Shown here: positions 17,001 through 24,509 of the stretch, piece by piece
How the letters are laid out: each line of letters opens with the position of its first letter
Numbering within the stretch: position 1 is the first letter of the stretch
NCBI GenBank assembly: GCA_002471845.1
Contig: DKQT01000036.1
Location: 7,334 to 71,333 of the forward strand
Direction: 5' to 3'
DNA: 64,000 bases
Source: Fidelibacterota bacterium UBA7301
GTDB taxonomy: Bacteria; Fidelibacterota; Marinisomatia; Marinisomatales; TCS55
Program-made: the position numbers and the translations under genes
The notes under the pieces: model-generated
The model's database searches: none
What the model saw: the letters and a program-made list of their open reading frames with translations, nothing else
What the model was told of the DNA's origin: nothing

Positions 17001-17752
17001 TTACTTATTCAGACAAACCGGCGCTGGTACGCTTTTCCATCGCCTCCTCAAATAAAGATGAGGCTATTGGCGCCGTTTCTGGAATTCACCTGATCCTAGG
17101 CGCCCCATCCAATGATACGGAGGGTCCGATAATTACCTTCGAAACAGAATCGGGTCGCATGCTGCGTAACGGGGATCATTTATCCATTGAAGAGAAATTG
17201 ATCATCCGCCTTTCCGATCCTCTGGGGATAAACCTTACGGGGGAAAAGGGCCATGAACTGGTTTTGATTAATCCTGAGACCGAGGACAAAACCTTGGCCA
17301 TTGACCATTTCATTTATGATGTGAACAGCCTGAATACGGGGACAATACAGTATAGGATCCCCGCGGACGAGGAACAGTTATCCATCGTTGTTTCCGCCTG
17401 GGACAATGCTAATAATCCCACCGAAGCCAGGATTAACCTCACGCTCCTGAAATCTAAAAAACTGAATCTTCTCCACGTTTTCAATTTCCCCAACCCTTTT
17501 GCCCACGAGACGCAATTCACTTTTGAACTCACCACAGATGCCCAAGTATCTGTGGATATTTATACTCTGGAAGGCCGGCGGATCAAGACCATTCCGGATG
17601 AATACTTTTCAATCGGCTACCACCGTATCAATTGGGATGGCCGGGATAAATACGGGAGTTTACTAGCAAATGGTGTATATTTATTCAAGATGACTGCCGA
17701 TGACGGCGCCTACAAGATCAACCATATCGGGCGCCTGGCTGTTTTTCGATGA
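14021..17752 (+). CDS. C25 (gingipain-family) cysteine peptidase, PorU-like, with C-terminal sorting domain
   Basis: A 1243-residue secreted protein. It has an N-terminal signal peptide (about 1-20, TIFIFLSAFLLGETTLS), then beta-rich prodomain sequence. The C25 domain spans about 540-900, with the catalytic pair visible as the His in NFIGHGNPTQW (about 774) and the Cys in IAGTCNWGHFDQ (about 812). Ig-like domains follow. The last ~80 residues form a FlgD-like/type IX sorting domain (NFPNPFAHETQF, LEGRRIKTI, INWDGRDKYGSLLANGVYLF). Size and layout resemble PorU, the sortase that processes type IX cargo at the outer membrane. It could instead be a secreted cargo protease. The maf start overlaps its stop (ATGA). 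Confidence 0.78.
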   Translation: MKAIKTWTIFIFLSAFLLGETTLSIVSSTADKLVIRLTCDPESPQDLAPIQVLVGFPNSSLPQITAQKGQTEQHTFEEIKIHETKWINQQVVNGLQTGTLQISPTTPTTDYLPNQIITIRFGGSNRSNRQISANQRKLLAPKIINWEWAKNWIEPQKRAMNKISTFPAGQWIRFTLKNDNIAKITAASIHSILNTSESLDPRTFMLFTGSAFGRDRTYDLTQKLTEIVTIPANMVEIPLNINGESDGNLDNDDNIIFYGRGGRGFDHNVDKVEWHQNLYFTESVYWLLIPDDTGLRGKRIDTGNIVTDGPLSVDYGLTYLHYETDSVNPHESGLAWGNTTIRQGGSFSQTVVLNQPVSSTSASGSFGLIGNESIKTKYGNTKHEAKLSLNAQDLNSITWSNLSLKLGNFSIPAGALTDGAQIFQVTNSSDNPNSEPYFDFLTLAYTRKLTYSAPFEFYSTVTSNDMTFKISGTDFKVWNITRAAFPENVPVKTEDDKTLMRVTLPADTLQRFMVFNPNDVPTVDNIALIGNKSFSQLRDNLSGGNHIIIGPEAFRNSAQPLLDHRGSSVFASMEDIYDEFSGGNKDPVAIRHFLQWTQENWSKKPFTALLLGEADYDYRNITSQSNNIVPTIEVGTVYSHATDDRLASFNGIVPEMALGRYPARTTEEVTNFVDKIIAFEKKLPPGLWKQRVTLVADDPARPERESYELSIGKSHTLNSERLTMSIPAFMEVKKLYMVDYPEVSDGSVFGVIKPDATQALFDQIAAGTAIINFIGHGNPTQWAQEKLLIINENRNDIEFMEAEMKLPLWIAGTCNWGHFDQIGAESFAEELIRTPMDAASAIITTTRGITVSSNINYLEKVFSAFFPEDGITDVTLGEVLQSVKTGGSDGELFHLFGDPAMKLPIPSKLITDGTVTPDTLATLNVGTLSGSSPFNSGDGYLVFEDGPKSVTKEFNFASSRKEITYLKNGPTLFRGSFTFEGSSLSPQFRVPKDITYSDKPALVRFSIASSNKDEAIGAVSGIHLILGAPSNDTEGPIITFETESGRMLRNGDHLSIEEKLIIRLSDPLGINLTGEKGHELVLINPETEDKTLAIDHFIYDVNSLNTGTIQYRIPADEEQLSIVVSAWDNANNPTEARINLTLLKSKKLNLLHVFNFPNPFAHETQFTFELTTDAQVSVDIYTLEGRRIKTIPDEYFSIGYHRINWDGRDKYGSLLANGVYLFKMTADDGAYKINHIGRLAVFR

Positions 17753-18345
17753 ATTTGCAGAATAATTACCCGATCATTCTCGCTTCCGGTTCACCCCGCC
17801 GAAAGCAGCTTTTGGAACAGATTGACCTTGAATTCGAAGTTATTCCCAGTTCTGTCCATGAGGATTTTACCATTGATCTTTCACCCACGGAATTCGTGGA
17901 ATACTATGCCAAAGAAAAAGCAAAACACGTGGCCCAATCCCACCCGGATAAATGGGTCATCGGGGCGGACACGGTGGTGGTTTTTGATGCAGAAATCTTG
18001 GGAAAGCCCAAAGACAGGGACGATAGTTTCCAGATGTTAAAACGACTGTCCGGAAATACTCACCAAGTGTACACCGGCGTTTCAATTCAACATATAAACT
18101 TGGGACTTAAAAAAACCTTTCATGCCGTTACAAATGTTACATTTAATACTTTAAATGATAATGATATATATTATTATATTGATACTTATAAACCATTTGA
18201 TAAAGCAGGAAGCTATGGAATCCAGGATTGGTTTTCCGTCTACGTAAAAAAGATAGACGGCTGTTTTTATAATGTAATGGGATTCCCCCTTGCCCTATTT
18301 TATGCAAACTTTTCTGCCTTGATACCAGTGGAAGATAAAGGTTGA
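17749..18345 (+). CDS. maf: Maf-type nucleoside triphosphate pyrophosphatase
   Basis: A 198-residue house-cleaning enzyme that hydrolyses modified or non-canonical nucleoside triphosphates (dTTP/UTP or m7GTP class) to the monophosphate. The family signature IILASGSPRRKQLLEQ opens the protein (about residues 9-24). The catalytic region GADTVVVFDAEILGKPKD and the later GSYGIQDWFSVYVKKIDGC motif are intact. Its ATG overlaps the stop of the C25 gene (ATGA). The later third of the gene is unusually AT-rich in codon choice (a run of Asn/Asp/Tyr/Ile codons near 18130-18190). Confidence 0.92.
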   Translation: MNLQNNYPIILASGSPRRKQLLEQIDLEFEVIPSSVHEDFTIDLSPTEFVEYYAKEKAKHVAQSHPDKWVIGADTVVVFDAEILGKPKDRDDSFQMLKRLSGNTHQVYTGVSIQHINLGLKKTFHAVTNVTFNTLNDNDIYYYIDTYKPFDKAGSYGIQDWFSVYVKKIDGCFYNVMGFPLALFYANFSALIPVEDKG

Positions 18346-18416
18346 TCAAGCTAAAAACATTTATCACATAAAATGGTTTTAACAGTAGGAAACGATCATG
18401 TAACTTTTCCGCCCTT

Positions 18417-19247
18417 ATGTCTGAGTTTTATTCTGAATTAAAGGCACTCCGCCAGGAACGGGGTATTGATCTTGAGGAAATTCACAACCGCACCAAGATC
18501 AGTCTCGCCTACCTGAGAGCCATCGAAGAAGGCCGGTTTGCCCAGCTGCCCCATACGTATGTCCGTCTATTTATCCGGGCTTATGCGGTGGAAGTTGGAG
18601 CTGATCCTGATGAGATCCTGAATAACCTGGAAAACTTTTTGGGGAATAAAACACCGGCACCCAAAGTTAAAAAGGAGGTTGAAAAAGAAGTTCCGGATGC
18701 TCCCTCCCTTTCTGAAGAGGAAACAGCAGATTTATCGGCACCGACCCGATCCGCGAAAAAAAAACGAACCGATATGATTACCGGTATTTTATTGGTAATC
18801 ATCCTCATTTTTGCGATTTATATAATTAATGTGATCAATAAAGAAGAAGCGGCCAAAGCACCCATTGTATATCCCAGCGAATTTATCGAAGAGGGTCCTA
18901 TCACAGAGCAGAACCTCCAAAATGATTTTGATGTATTAACCAAATCGGTTCAAATGCTGGAAGCGGAACCACCCTACACCCTCAAATTGGCCACTGCCGA
19001 ACGGGTATGGTATCACACCAAAACAGACACATTTAAGCCCTACGAAGATGTCCTGCCATCGGGTGATAATCGATTATATGAATTTAACCAAACAATCGAA
19101 ATCCTCTTTAAACACACAAAAGGCTTAAACCTCTACTTAAATGGATCGACCATAAATTCCTTTGGATCATCATCTAATCCAGTTCGAATCTTCCTCTCAG
19201 CCGTTGATAAAACGGTAACCATTCAACACTTCATACCGAAGAGCTAA
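18417..19247 (+). CDS. RodZ-like membrane protein: Xre HTH, transmembrane helix, DUF4115-type tail
   Basis: A 276-residue protein. Residues ~1-75 form a RodZ-type helix-turn-helix (LKALRQERGIDLEEIHNRTK, then ISLAYLRAIEEGRFAQLPHT and YVRLFIRAYAVEVGADPDEI). A charged linker (about 80-118) leads to a single helix (MITGILLVIILIFAIYIINV, about 120-140). The periplasmic domain ends in a beta-rich DUF4115-like segment (PPYTLKLATAERVWYHTKTD and NRLYEFNQTIEILFKHTKG). RodZ links MreB filaments to the elongation machinery. Placement just before mraZ and the dcw cluster fits a shape or murein role. Confidence 0.78.
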   Translation: MSEFYSELKALRQERGIDLEEIHNRTKISLAYLRAIEEGRFAQLPHTYVRLFIRAYAVEVGADPDEILNNLENFLGNKTPAPKVKKEVEKEVPDAPSLSEEETADLSAPTRSAKKKRTDMITGILLVIILIFAIYIINVINKEEAAKAPIVYPSEFIEEGPITEQNLQNDFDVLTKSVQMLEAEPPYTLKLATAERVWYHTKTDTFKPYEDVLPSGDNRLYEFNQTIEILFKHTKGLNLYLNGSTINSFGSSSNPVRIFLSAVDKTVTIQHFIPKS

Positions 19248-19278
19248 CTCCCATAATTTAAAGTAATCGTTTATACGA

Positions 19279-19314
19279 TCCCCACAACTGCAATGGGGAC
19301 TGTATAATTTTTTT
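19279..19314 (+). terminator. Weak hairpin with T-run after the RodZ-like gene
   Basis: A six-pair stem TCCCCA/TGGGGA with a 9-base loop (19279-19299) is followed, after 8 bases, by a run of seven T (19308-19314). The distance between stem and T-run is longer than in a strong terminator. The hairpin arm also contains CCCACAAC, the inverse of the GTTGTGGG found in the MraZ operator downstream, so this may be a regulatory element instead. Confidence 0.35.
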
Positions 19315-19324
19315 ATAATATTTA

Positions 19325-19370
19325 TTGACATCTGTGGGGAATATTCAATACATTGTGGGTAGTTGTGGGT
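19325..19370 (+). promoter_or_regulatory. Promoter and MraZ operator upstream of mraZ
   Basis: A perfect -35 box TTGACA (19325-19330) is followed 18 bases later by TACATT (19349-19354), a fair -10. Three TGGG cores lie at 19335, 19356 and 19366. The last two are separated by exactly 10 bases (TGGGT-AGTTG-TGGG), and the first two by 21. MraZ binds TGGGN direct repeats with 5-base spacers in its own promoter in E. coli and Mycoplasma, so autoregulation of the whole dcw cluster is expected. Confidence 0.65.
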
Positions 19371-19393
19371 AATAATCCCTAACATTTCTGGGC

Positions 19394-19858
19394 ATGACAA
19401 TAAATCAAAATACATTTACTGGCGAATTTTTATATTCATTAGACGCTAAGGGCCGCGTCAATATTCCGGCCAAATTCCGGAATGTGCTTACCGCTGATAA
19501 TGAACAATCTTTCGTGATCACCCGGGGGATGGATCTCTGTGTTTGGGTCTATCCTGCTAAGGTCTGGCAATCGATTGAAGATGAACTTCGCAAGCTTTCA
19601 TCTCTTTCCCGTATTAACCGTTCATTTGTACGCAGTACTGTTCGCTATGCCTCTCTCGTCCAATATGATAAACAGGGCCGTATTGCTGTTACGCCCAACC
19701 TCATTGAGTACGCCCAACTTGGGAAAGAATCATTGATTGTTGGTATGGTAAATAAAATAGAAATCTGGAATCCCAAATTATTGGATACAGTAGATAAAGA
19801 ATCACAAAATATTGATGCAGCGCAATTTGATGAACTGGCAGATCAGATTATACTCTAA
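19394..19858 (+). CDS. mraZ: Transcriptional regulator MraZ
   Basis: A 154-residue protein with two SpoVT/AbrB-like halves. The first contains FLYSLDAKGRVNIPAKFRN (about 11-29) and the second YDKQGRIAVTPNLIEYAQL (about 93-112). MraZ forms ring oligomers that bind the repeated TGGG operator in its own promoter and represses the dcw cluster, whose first gene it is. The operator is visible just upstream (19335-19370). The stop overlaps the rsmH start (TAATG), so the two are coupled. Confidence 0.95.
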   Translation: MTINQNTFTGEFLYSLDAKGRVNIPAKFRNVLTADNEQSFVITRGMDLCVWVYPAKVWQSIEDELRKLSSLSRINRSFVRSTVRYASLVQYDKQGRIAVTPNLIEYAQLGKESLIVGMVNKIEIWNPKLLDTVDKESQNIDAAQFDELADQIIL

Positions 19859-20757
19859 TGAATTCATCCGCATCGCAGGAACAACGGCTTCCTCATATTC
19901 CTGTGATGGTTTCAGAAGTTCTACAATACTTGAACCCCCAGCCCAATGGTACTTACCTCGATGGTACGGTGGGGGCTGGCGGGCACGCCACACAGATCCT
20001 GAATCAGCTTTCTTCCAATGGAAGGCTGATCGGAATTGACCGGGATGCGGAGGCACTTGAAATTTGCGACCAACACTTCGGTGCCTCTGCACGTCCCATT
20101 TCTGTCCACCAATCTTCCTACCATAATTTCCCGGTGATCCTTGAACAATTGGGGATCAGCAAAGTGAACGGCATCCTGTTGGACCTGGGCCTTTCTTCTA
20201 TTCAATTAAACTCTGAGACACGGGGATTTTCATTTGAATCCGATGGTCAACTGGATATGCGTTTTAATAGAAATTCAGGTGAAACGGCAGCAGAACTTAT
20301 CAGCCGTTCAAACGAGCAGGAATTGGCCGATATTATTTTTCAATTCGGTGAAGAGCGGCATTCCCGGAAGATTGCCCGTTCCATCAAATCCTTTTCAAAC
20401 TTAACATCTGTGGCGGACCTCAAAGAGGCTGTCCGCAGATCTACCCCTCCACATCAAAGACGCAAAACCCTAGCGCGCGTATTCCAAGCCATACGCATTG
20501 CCGTAAACGGTGAGTTGGACAACCTGGCTGTATTTCTCGACCGTTTCATTAATTATCTATCTGTCGGCGGCCGGGTAGTAATCATGTCCTACCATTCCCT
20601 TGAAGATCGAATGGTAAAACACTCGTTTCGCAACCTAAAGCAGTCAGGGCAGTTGAAAGTGTTAATTAAAAAACCTCTAATCCCTTCCGAGGATGAACAA
20701 GCCCAAAACAGCCGCGCTCGCAGTGCCAAGCTCCGCGCCGCAGAAAGGATCACATGA
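19858..20757 (+). CDS. rsmH: 16S rRNA m4C1402 methyltransferase RsmH (MraW)
   Basis: A 299-residue SAM-dependent methyltransferase that adds the N4-methyl group to C1402 of 16S rRNA. The family opening HIPVMVSEVLQYL is followed by LDGTVGAGGHATQIL (SAM site, about residues 34-48), IGIDRDAEALEI, ILLDLGLSSIQL and the C-terminal SYHSLEDRMVKHSFR. The length is normal. It overlaps mraZ at TAATG, and the ftsL-like gene begins inside its stop (ATGATG at 20754). Confidence 0.95.
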   Translation: MNSSASQEQRLPHIPVMVSEVLQYLNPQPNGTYLDGTVGAGGHATQILNQLSSNGRLIGIDRDAEALEICDQHFGASARPISVHQSSYHNFPVILEQLGISKVNGILLDLGLSSIQLNSETRGFSFESDGQLDMRFNRNSGETAAELISRSNEQELADIIFQFGEERHSRKIARSIKSFSNLTSVADLKEAVRRSTPPHQRRKTLARVFQAIRIAVNGELDNLAVFLDRFINYLSVGGRVVIMSYHSLEDRMVKHSFRNLKQSGQLKVLIKKPLIPSEDEQAQNSRARSAKLRAAERIT

Positions 20758-21092
20758 TGTCGCCAAAAAAGCGGAAGCGCCGGTCAAAAAAAAATCGGGA
20801 GTTTTTCCAGACTTTGCTTTTCTTTTCCACCACCATCCTCTCTATCGCAGGATTGATCGTCTACCTTTGGGTTTATACTGAAGTGGATGAAACAATGTTG
20901 GCCATCGAAGTCCAGAACCAAGTCGTAAGAGAATTAGAGAATACCGCCAAAGAACTCAAAATGGAAATTGCCCAGCTTTCCCGGGGAGATCGCATCTCCT
21001 TTGTGGCCCGCACCAAACTCAATATGGTTCCCGCTCACCCAGAAACATTAATGATTTATATCAACGAAAATATCATTACCGAGACAAATTGA
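20754..21092 (+). CDS. ftsL: FtsL-like division protein
   Basis: A 112-residue bitopic protein in the canonical ftsL position between rsmH and ftsI. A very basic cytosolic N-terminus (SPKKRKRRSKKNRE) precedes one transmembrane helix (about 20-40, LLFFSTTILSIAGLIVYLW). A periplasmic coiled coil follows (EVQNQVVRELENTAKELKME). FtsL proteins are poorly conserved, so position and topology carry the call. FtsL joins FtsQ and FtsB to activate FtsWI. A separate ftsB is not seen in the window. Overlaps with both neighbours indicate coupled translation. Confidence 0.75.
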   Translation: MMSPKKRKRRSKKNREFFQTLLFFSTTILSIAGLIVYLWVYTEVDETMLAIEVQNQVVRELENTAKELKMEIAQLSRGDRISFVARTKLNMVPAHPETLMIYINENIITETN

Positions 21093-23056
21093 CTAAAACT
21101 TATCTGAAATTCCGTTCGCGGGTGACAATCCTCTCATGCTGCCTCATTTTCGCATGGGTAGGACTTTCTGCCCGATTGTTTCAGATAATGGTAACCGATA
21201 GTGATTTCTATCGTAAACAAGGCATTAAACAGGGCCAGCGGCAGGAACCGCTGTTGGCCGTCAGGGGTAATATTTACGATGTAAATAACACACTGCTCAC
21301 CCGCAATATTATCCATTACACTCTGGCTGCCCATCCTTCAAAAGTGAATGATATAAATGGTTTCGCAAAACTGATCTCCGAATCCACCGGGAACGAACCG
21401 GATTACTACTTAAAAAAACTGAATTCAAAAGCTGATTTTGTTTATCTCGACCGCAACCTGCGGCGGGATAAGGTTGAAGGAATACTGGATCAGCGAATTC
21501 CTGGTTTGGTTATCGACAGGAAATCCCGGCGGTCCTATCCCCACACCTTTGTAGGCGCCCAGGTGATCGGTTTCACCGATGTGGATGACAAGGGACTTAC
21601 AGGCATCGAAAAAGAATTTAACGGTTATTTGGCGGGTACCAACGGCTGGGTCGTAAAATCAATCAATGGCGAGGGCCGCTCCCAAGTGAAGACCAGTTTT
21701 CCCATCAAACCGCCCATCGACGGTTCCAATATCCAGCTTACCATTGATCTAGAATACCAGAGCATTTTGCAGGAAGAACTATCTCGCCGGATCAATGAAA
21801 CGAGTGCAAAGGGCGCCCTGGGCATATTGATGGATCCACAGACCGGGGCTGTCCTGGCAATGGCTTCCCTTCCGGATTACGATCCAAATCAGCCCGGATC
21901 TTCCCCTATTGAAAACCAAAAAAACAGGGTAATTACAGATCAATTTGAACCGGGATCTACATATAAGATTGTCACTGCCACAGCTGCTGTGGCAACCAGT
22001 GCAGTTTCACTATATGATGAATTTTACTGTGAAGACGGTCAATTCACTGTGGCGGGAAAAATAATCTCCGATCACGAAAAATTTGGACTCCTTACCTTTT
22101 CCCAAATCATCGCCCATTCCAGCAATGTGGGTACAATTAAAATCGCTCAAAAAATAGGCCAAAATCCACTTTACCGGTTTTCCCGTGATTATGGTTTCGG
22201 TACAACCACAGGTATCCGTTTCCCTGGTGAAATGCAGGGTACACTGCGCAAAATTAAAGACTGGAGTGAAATATCCTTGGCAGAAGTTGCCATTGGATAT
22301 GAAGTAGGCGTAACTACCCTACAACTTGCATCTGCTTATTCTTCCATCGCCAATGGCGGTTTTCTATTAAAACCCCGCCTGGTTAAACAAATTTTATCTC
22401 CTGAAGGCAAGATAGTCTATGCCGAAAAACCAGAAGTGATTCGCAAGGTGGCCGACCCTGAAATTATGTCCACCATCAAAGATATGCTGGTGCAGGTTGT
22501 TGAAAGCGGTACCGGCACCAATGCCCATATCGAAGGATGGTCCGTGGCGGGAAAAACCGGAACAGCTCATAAATTTGTTGATGGAGCCTATTCCGAAAGC
22601 CAATACATTTCAAATTTCGCCGGCTTCTTCCCCGCGGAAGATCCCCAAGTTGTGGGAGTCATAATTTTGGATGAACCCCACTATGGATATCATTGGGGTA
22701 GTTATGGGGCAGCGCCAGCATTTCGCCGCGTAGCCCAGCGGATCATCAATATGGATGATTCAATTCAATACTATAAACCAAGAACAAATTCCAATAAACC
22801 CGTTTACGCCGGCGCACCTACACAGGATGATTTGGGATTAGTGCCCATAAATACTATTGCTTCATATCCAAAATATCAGGACGGATATACTATCGTACCT
22901 GATGTTCGCGGCATGAGTATTCGCAAAGCCAAACAGGTTTTAATTGCTTCTAATATGCGTGCCAGTTTTACTGGTTCGGGACACGTAGTATGGCAGAGTC
23001 CTAAACCGGGAACAAAAAAGTTGCCCGGGTCTTTATGCACCATGGGATTGAACTAA
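21089..23056 (+). CDS. ftsI: Division transpeptidase FtsI (PBP3) with C-terminal PASTA domain
   Basis: A 655-residue class B penicillin-binding protein that cross-links septal murein. It begins at a TTG that overlaps the ftsL stop by four bases. It has an N-terminal helix (about 11-28), then the dimerisation domain. The transpeptidase motifs are SxxK in EPGSTYKIV (about 288), SxN in HSSNVGT (about 343) and KTG in AGKTGTAHK (about 488). A single PASTA domain ends the protein (IVPDVRGMSIRKAKQVL, about 605-655). PASTA domains on PBPs are usual in Gram-positives but also occur in Bacteroidota and spirochaetes, so this is not out of place. Confidence 0.93.
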   Translation: MTKTYLKFRSRVTILSCCLIFAWVGLSARLFQIMVTDSDFYRKQGIKQGQRQEPLLAVRGNIYDVNNTLLTRNIIHYTLAAHPSKVNDINGFAKLISESTGNEPDYYLKKLNSKADFVYLDRNLRRDKVEGILDQRIPGLVIDRKSRRSYPHTFVGAQVIGFTDVDDKGLTGIEKEFNGYLAGTNGWVVKSINGEGRSQVKTSFPIKPPIDGSNIQLTIDLEYQSILQEELSRRINETSAKGALGILMDPQTGAVLAMASLPDYDPNQPGSSPIENQKNRVITDQFEPGSTYKIVTATAAVATSAVSLYDEFYCEDGQFTVAGKIISDHEKFGLLTFSQIIAHSSNVGTIKIAQKIGQNPLYRFSRDYGFGTTTGIRFPGEMQGTLRKIKDWSEISLAEVAIGYEVGVTTLQLASAYSSIANGGFLLKPRLVKQILSPEGKIVYAEKPEVIRKVADPEIMSTIKDMLVQVVESGTGTNAHIEGWSVAGKTGTAHKFVDGAYSESQYISNFAGFFPAEDPQVVGVIILDEPHYGYHWGSYGAAPAFRRVAQRIINMDDSIQYYKPRTNSNKPVYAGAPTQDDLGLVPINTIASYPKYQDGYTIVPDVRGMSIRKAKQVLIASNMRASFTGSGHVVWQSPKPGTKKLPGSLCTMGLN

Positions 23057-23057
23057 A

Positions 23058-24509
23058 ATGCAACTAAGACAACTTGTAAAAGATATCGTGATGGAAGGTT
23101 TTGACCTACCCCCTGTCGAGGTTAAAGATATCTGCACCCATTCAGGAAAAGTGTCGGAAGGCAGTTTATTTGTAGCTATTTACGGCGCTGAAGTCGATGG
23201 GCATGATTTTATTCCCCAGGCAATTAAAAGTGGAGCCAAGGCTATTATTTCCAATGGCAGGGAATTGGGCGAATTGCCCGTTCCAAATATCAAGGTGGCT
23301 AACCCGCGGATGGCTGCCAGCCGTGTGGCTGCAGAATATTATAGCCACCCCACTAAAAAATTAACTGTAATTGGAATAACCGGTACCAATGGGAAAACGA
23401 CAACAGCTTCCCTTGTTCATGAAATTCTGAAAGCGGCGAGAATTAAAAGTGCCCAATTAGGAACTTTGGGAATAATTGCTGAAGGCTTTACATCTGAAAA
23501 GACACTTACCACTCCTGACCCAATCATCCTGCAAAAAACATTTCGCCAATTGGTAGACAATGGCTTCACCCATGTGGTCATGGAGGTTTCTTCTCATGCG
23601 TTAGATCAATTGCGTGTGGCCGATGTCGAATTTGATATGGGCGCTTTTACAAACCTTTCTCCCGAACATTTGGACTATCACAAGACTATGGATGATTACT
23701 TCCATGCCAAATCAAAATTATTCCACGCCCTCCCTATTACCGGCACTGCCATTGTGAATTTTGATGACAAGATGGGTGCGGCCATGGCAAAAGAATCACA
23801 GGCCCCCGTGGTGAGTGTTTCTACCTATGGCGCAACGGATATTCATTTTACCGAGCTCAGTCATGATATCAACGGGCTTCGCGGCAGGATTAAAGCCGGT
23901 GATATCGAGGTAGCCGTTTCCTCTCCGCTGGTGGGCAAATTCAATGTGGAAAATATCCTTTGTGGCGTCAGCATTGCTATTTCCCTGGGGATCGACCCCA
24001 ACCAAATTAGCGCTGGTGTTGCCAATTGCAGAACCGTTCCCGGCCGAATGGAAGTCTATCTTTTCAAATCCGGCGGGTCGGTCATCGTGGATTATGCCCA
24101 TACGCCAGACGCCTACGAAAAAGTGTTGAATACAATTTCATCCATGAAGGATTCCGGCGGGAGATTAAATGTATTATTCGGCTGCGGCGGTGATCGTGAC
24201 GTAACCAAACGTCCTGAAATGGGGCGGATTGCCGAGAAATATGCTGATTATTTATTCATTACTCCCGATAATCCACGTTCTGAAGAATTGGAAGATATTA
24301 ACAGACAAATTTCCCATGGCCTCGTGCGCAAGGATCATTCCTATTACAATGATCGGGGAATTGCACTGAAAGAAGCAATTAATGCATTAAACCAGAATGA
24401 CATTCTGGTTGTATTGGGCAAAGGGCGCGAAAATTACCAGGAGATAAAAGGGGAAAAACTTCCTTATTCAGATATTGAAATTATTGAAGGATTTACCCAT
24501 GCGTATTGA
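23058..24509 (+). CDS. murE: UDP-MurNAc-L-Ala-D-Glu:meso-diaminopimelate ligase
   Basis: A 483-residue ATP-dependent Mur ligase that adds the third residue of the stem peptide. The P-loop GITGTNGKTTTAS (about 107-119) and the DNPR motif in TPDNPRSEE (about 403) are visible. DNPR marks the meso-diaminopimelate-specific MurE rather than the lysine type. The N-terminal Mur domain recognises the UDP sugar (DICTHSGKVSEGSLFVAI). The start follows the ftsI stop by one base, and the 3' end overlaps murF. Confidence 0.94.
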   Translation: MQLRQLVKDIVMEGFDLPPVEVKDICTHSGKVSEGSLFVAIYGAEVDGHDFIPQAIKSGAKAIISNGRELGELPVPNIKVANPRMAASRVAAEYYSHPTKKLTVIGITGTNGKTTTASLVHEILKAARIKSAQLGTLGIIAEGFTSEKTLTTPDPIILQKTFRQLVDNGFTHVVMEVSSHALDQLRVADVEFDMGAFTNLSPEHLDYHKTMDDYFHAKSKLFHALPITGTAIVNFDDKMGAAMAKESQAPVVSVSTYGATDIHFTELSHDINGLRGRIKAGDIEVAVSSPLVGKFNVENILCGVSIAISLGIDPNQISAGVANCRTVPGRMEVYLFKSGGSVIVDYAHTPDAYEKVLNTISSMKDSGGRLNVLFGCGGDRDVTKRPEMGRIAEKYADYLFITPDNPRSEELEDINRQISHGLVRKDHSYYNDRGIALKEAINALNQNDILVVLGKGRENYQEIKGEKLPYSDIEIIEGFTHAY

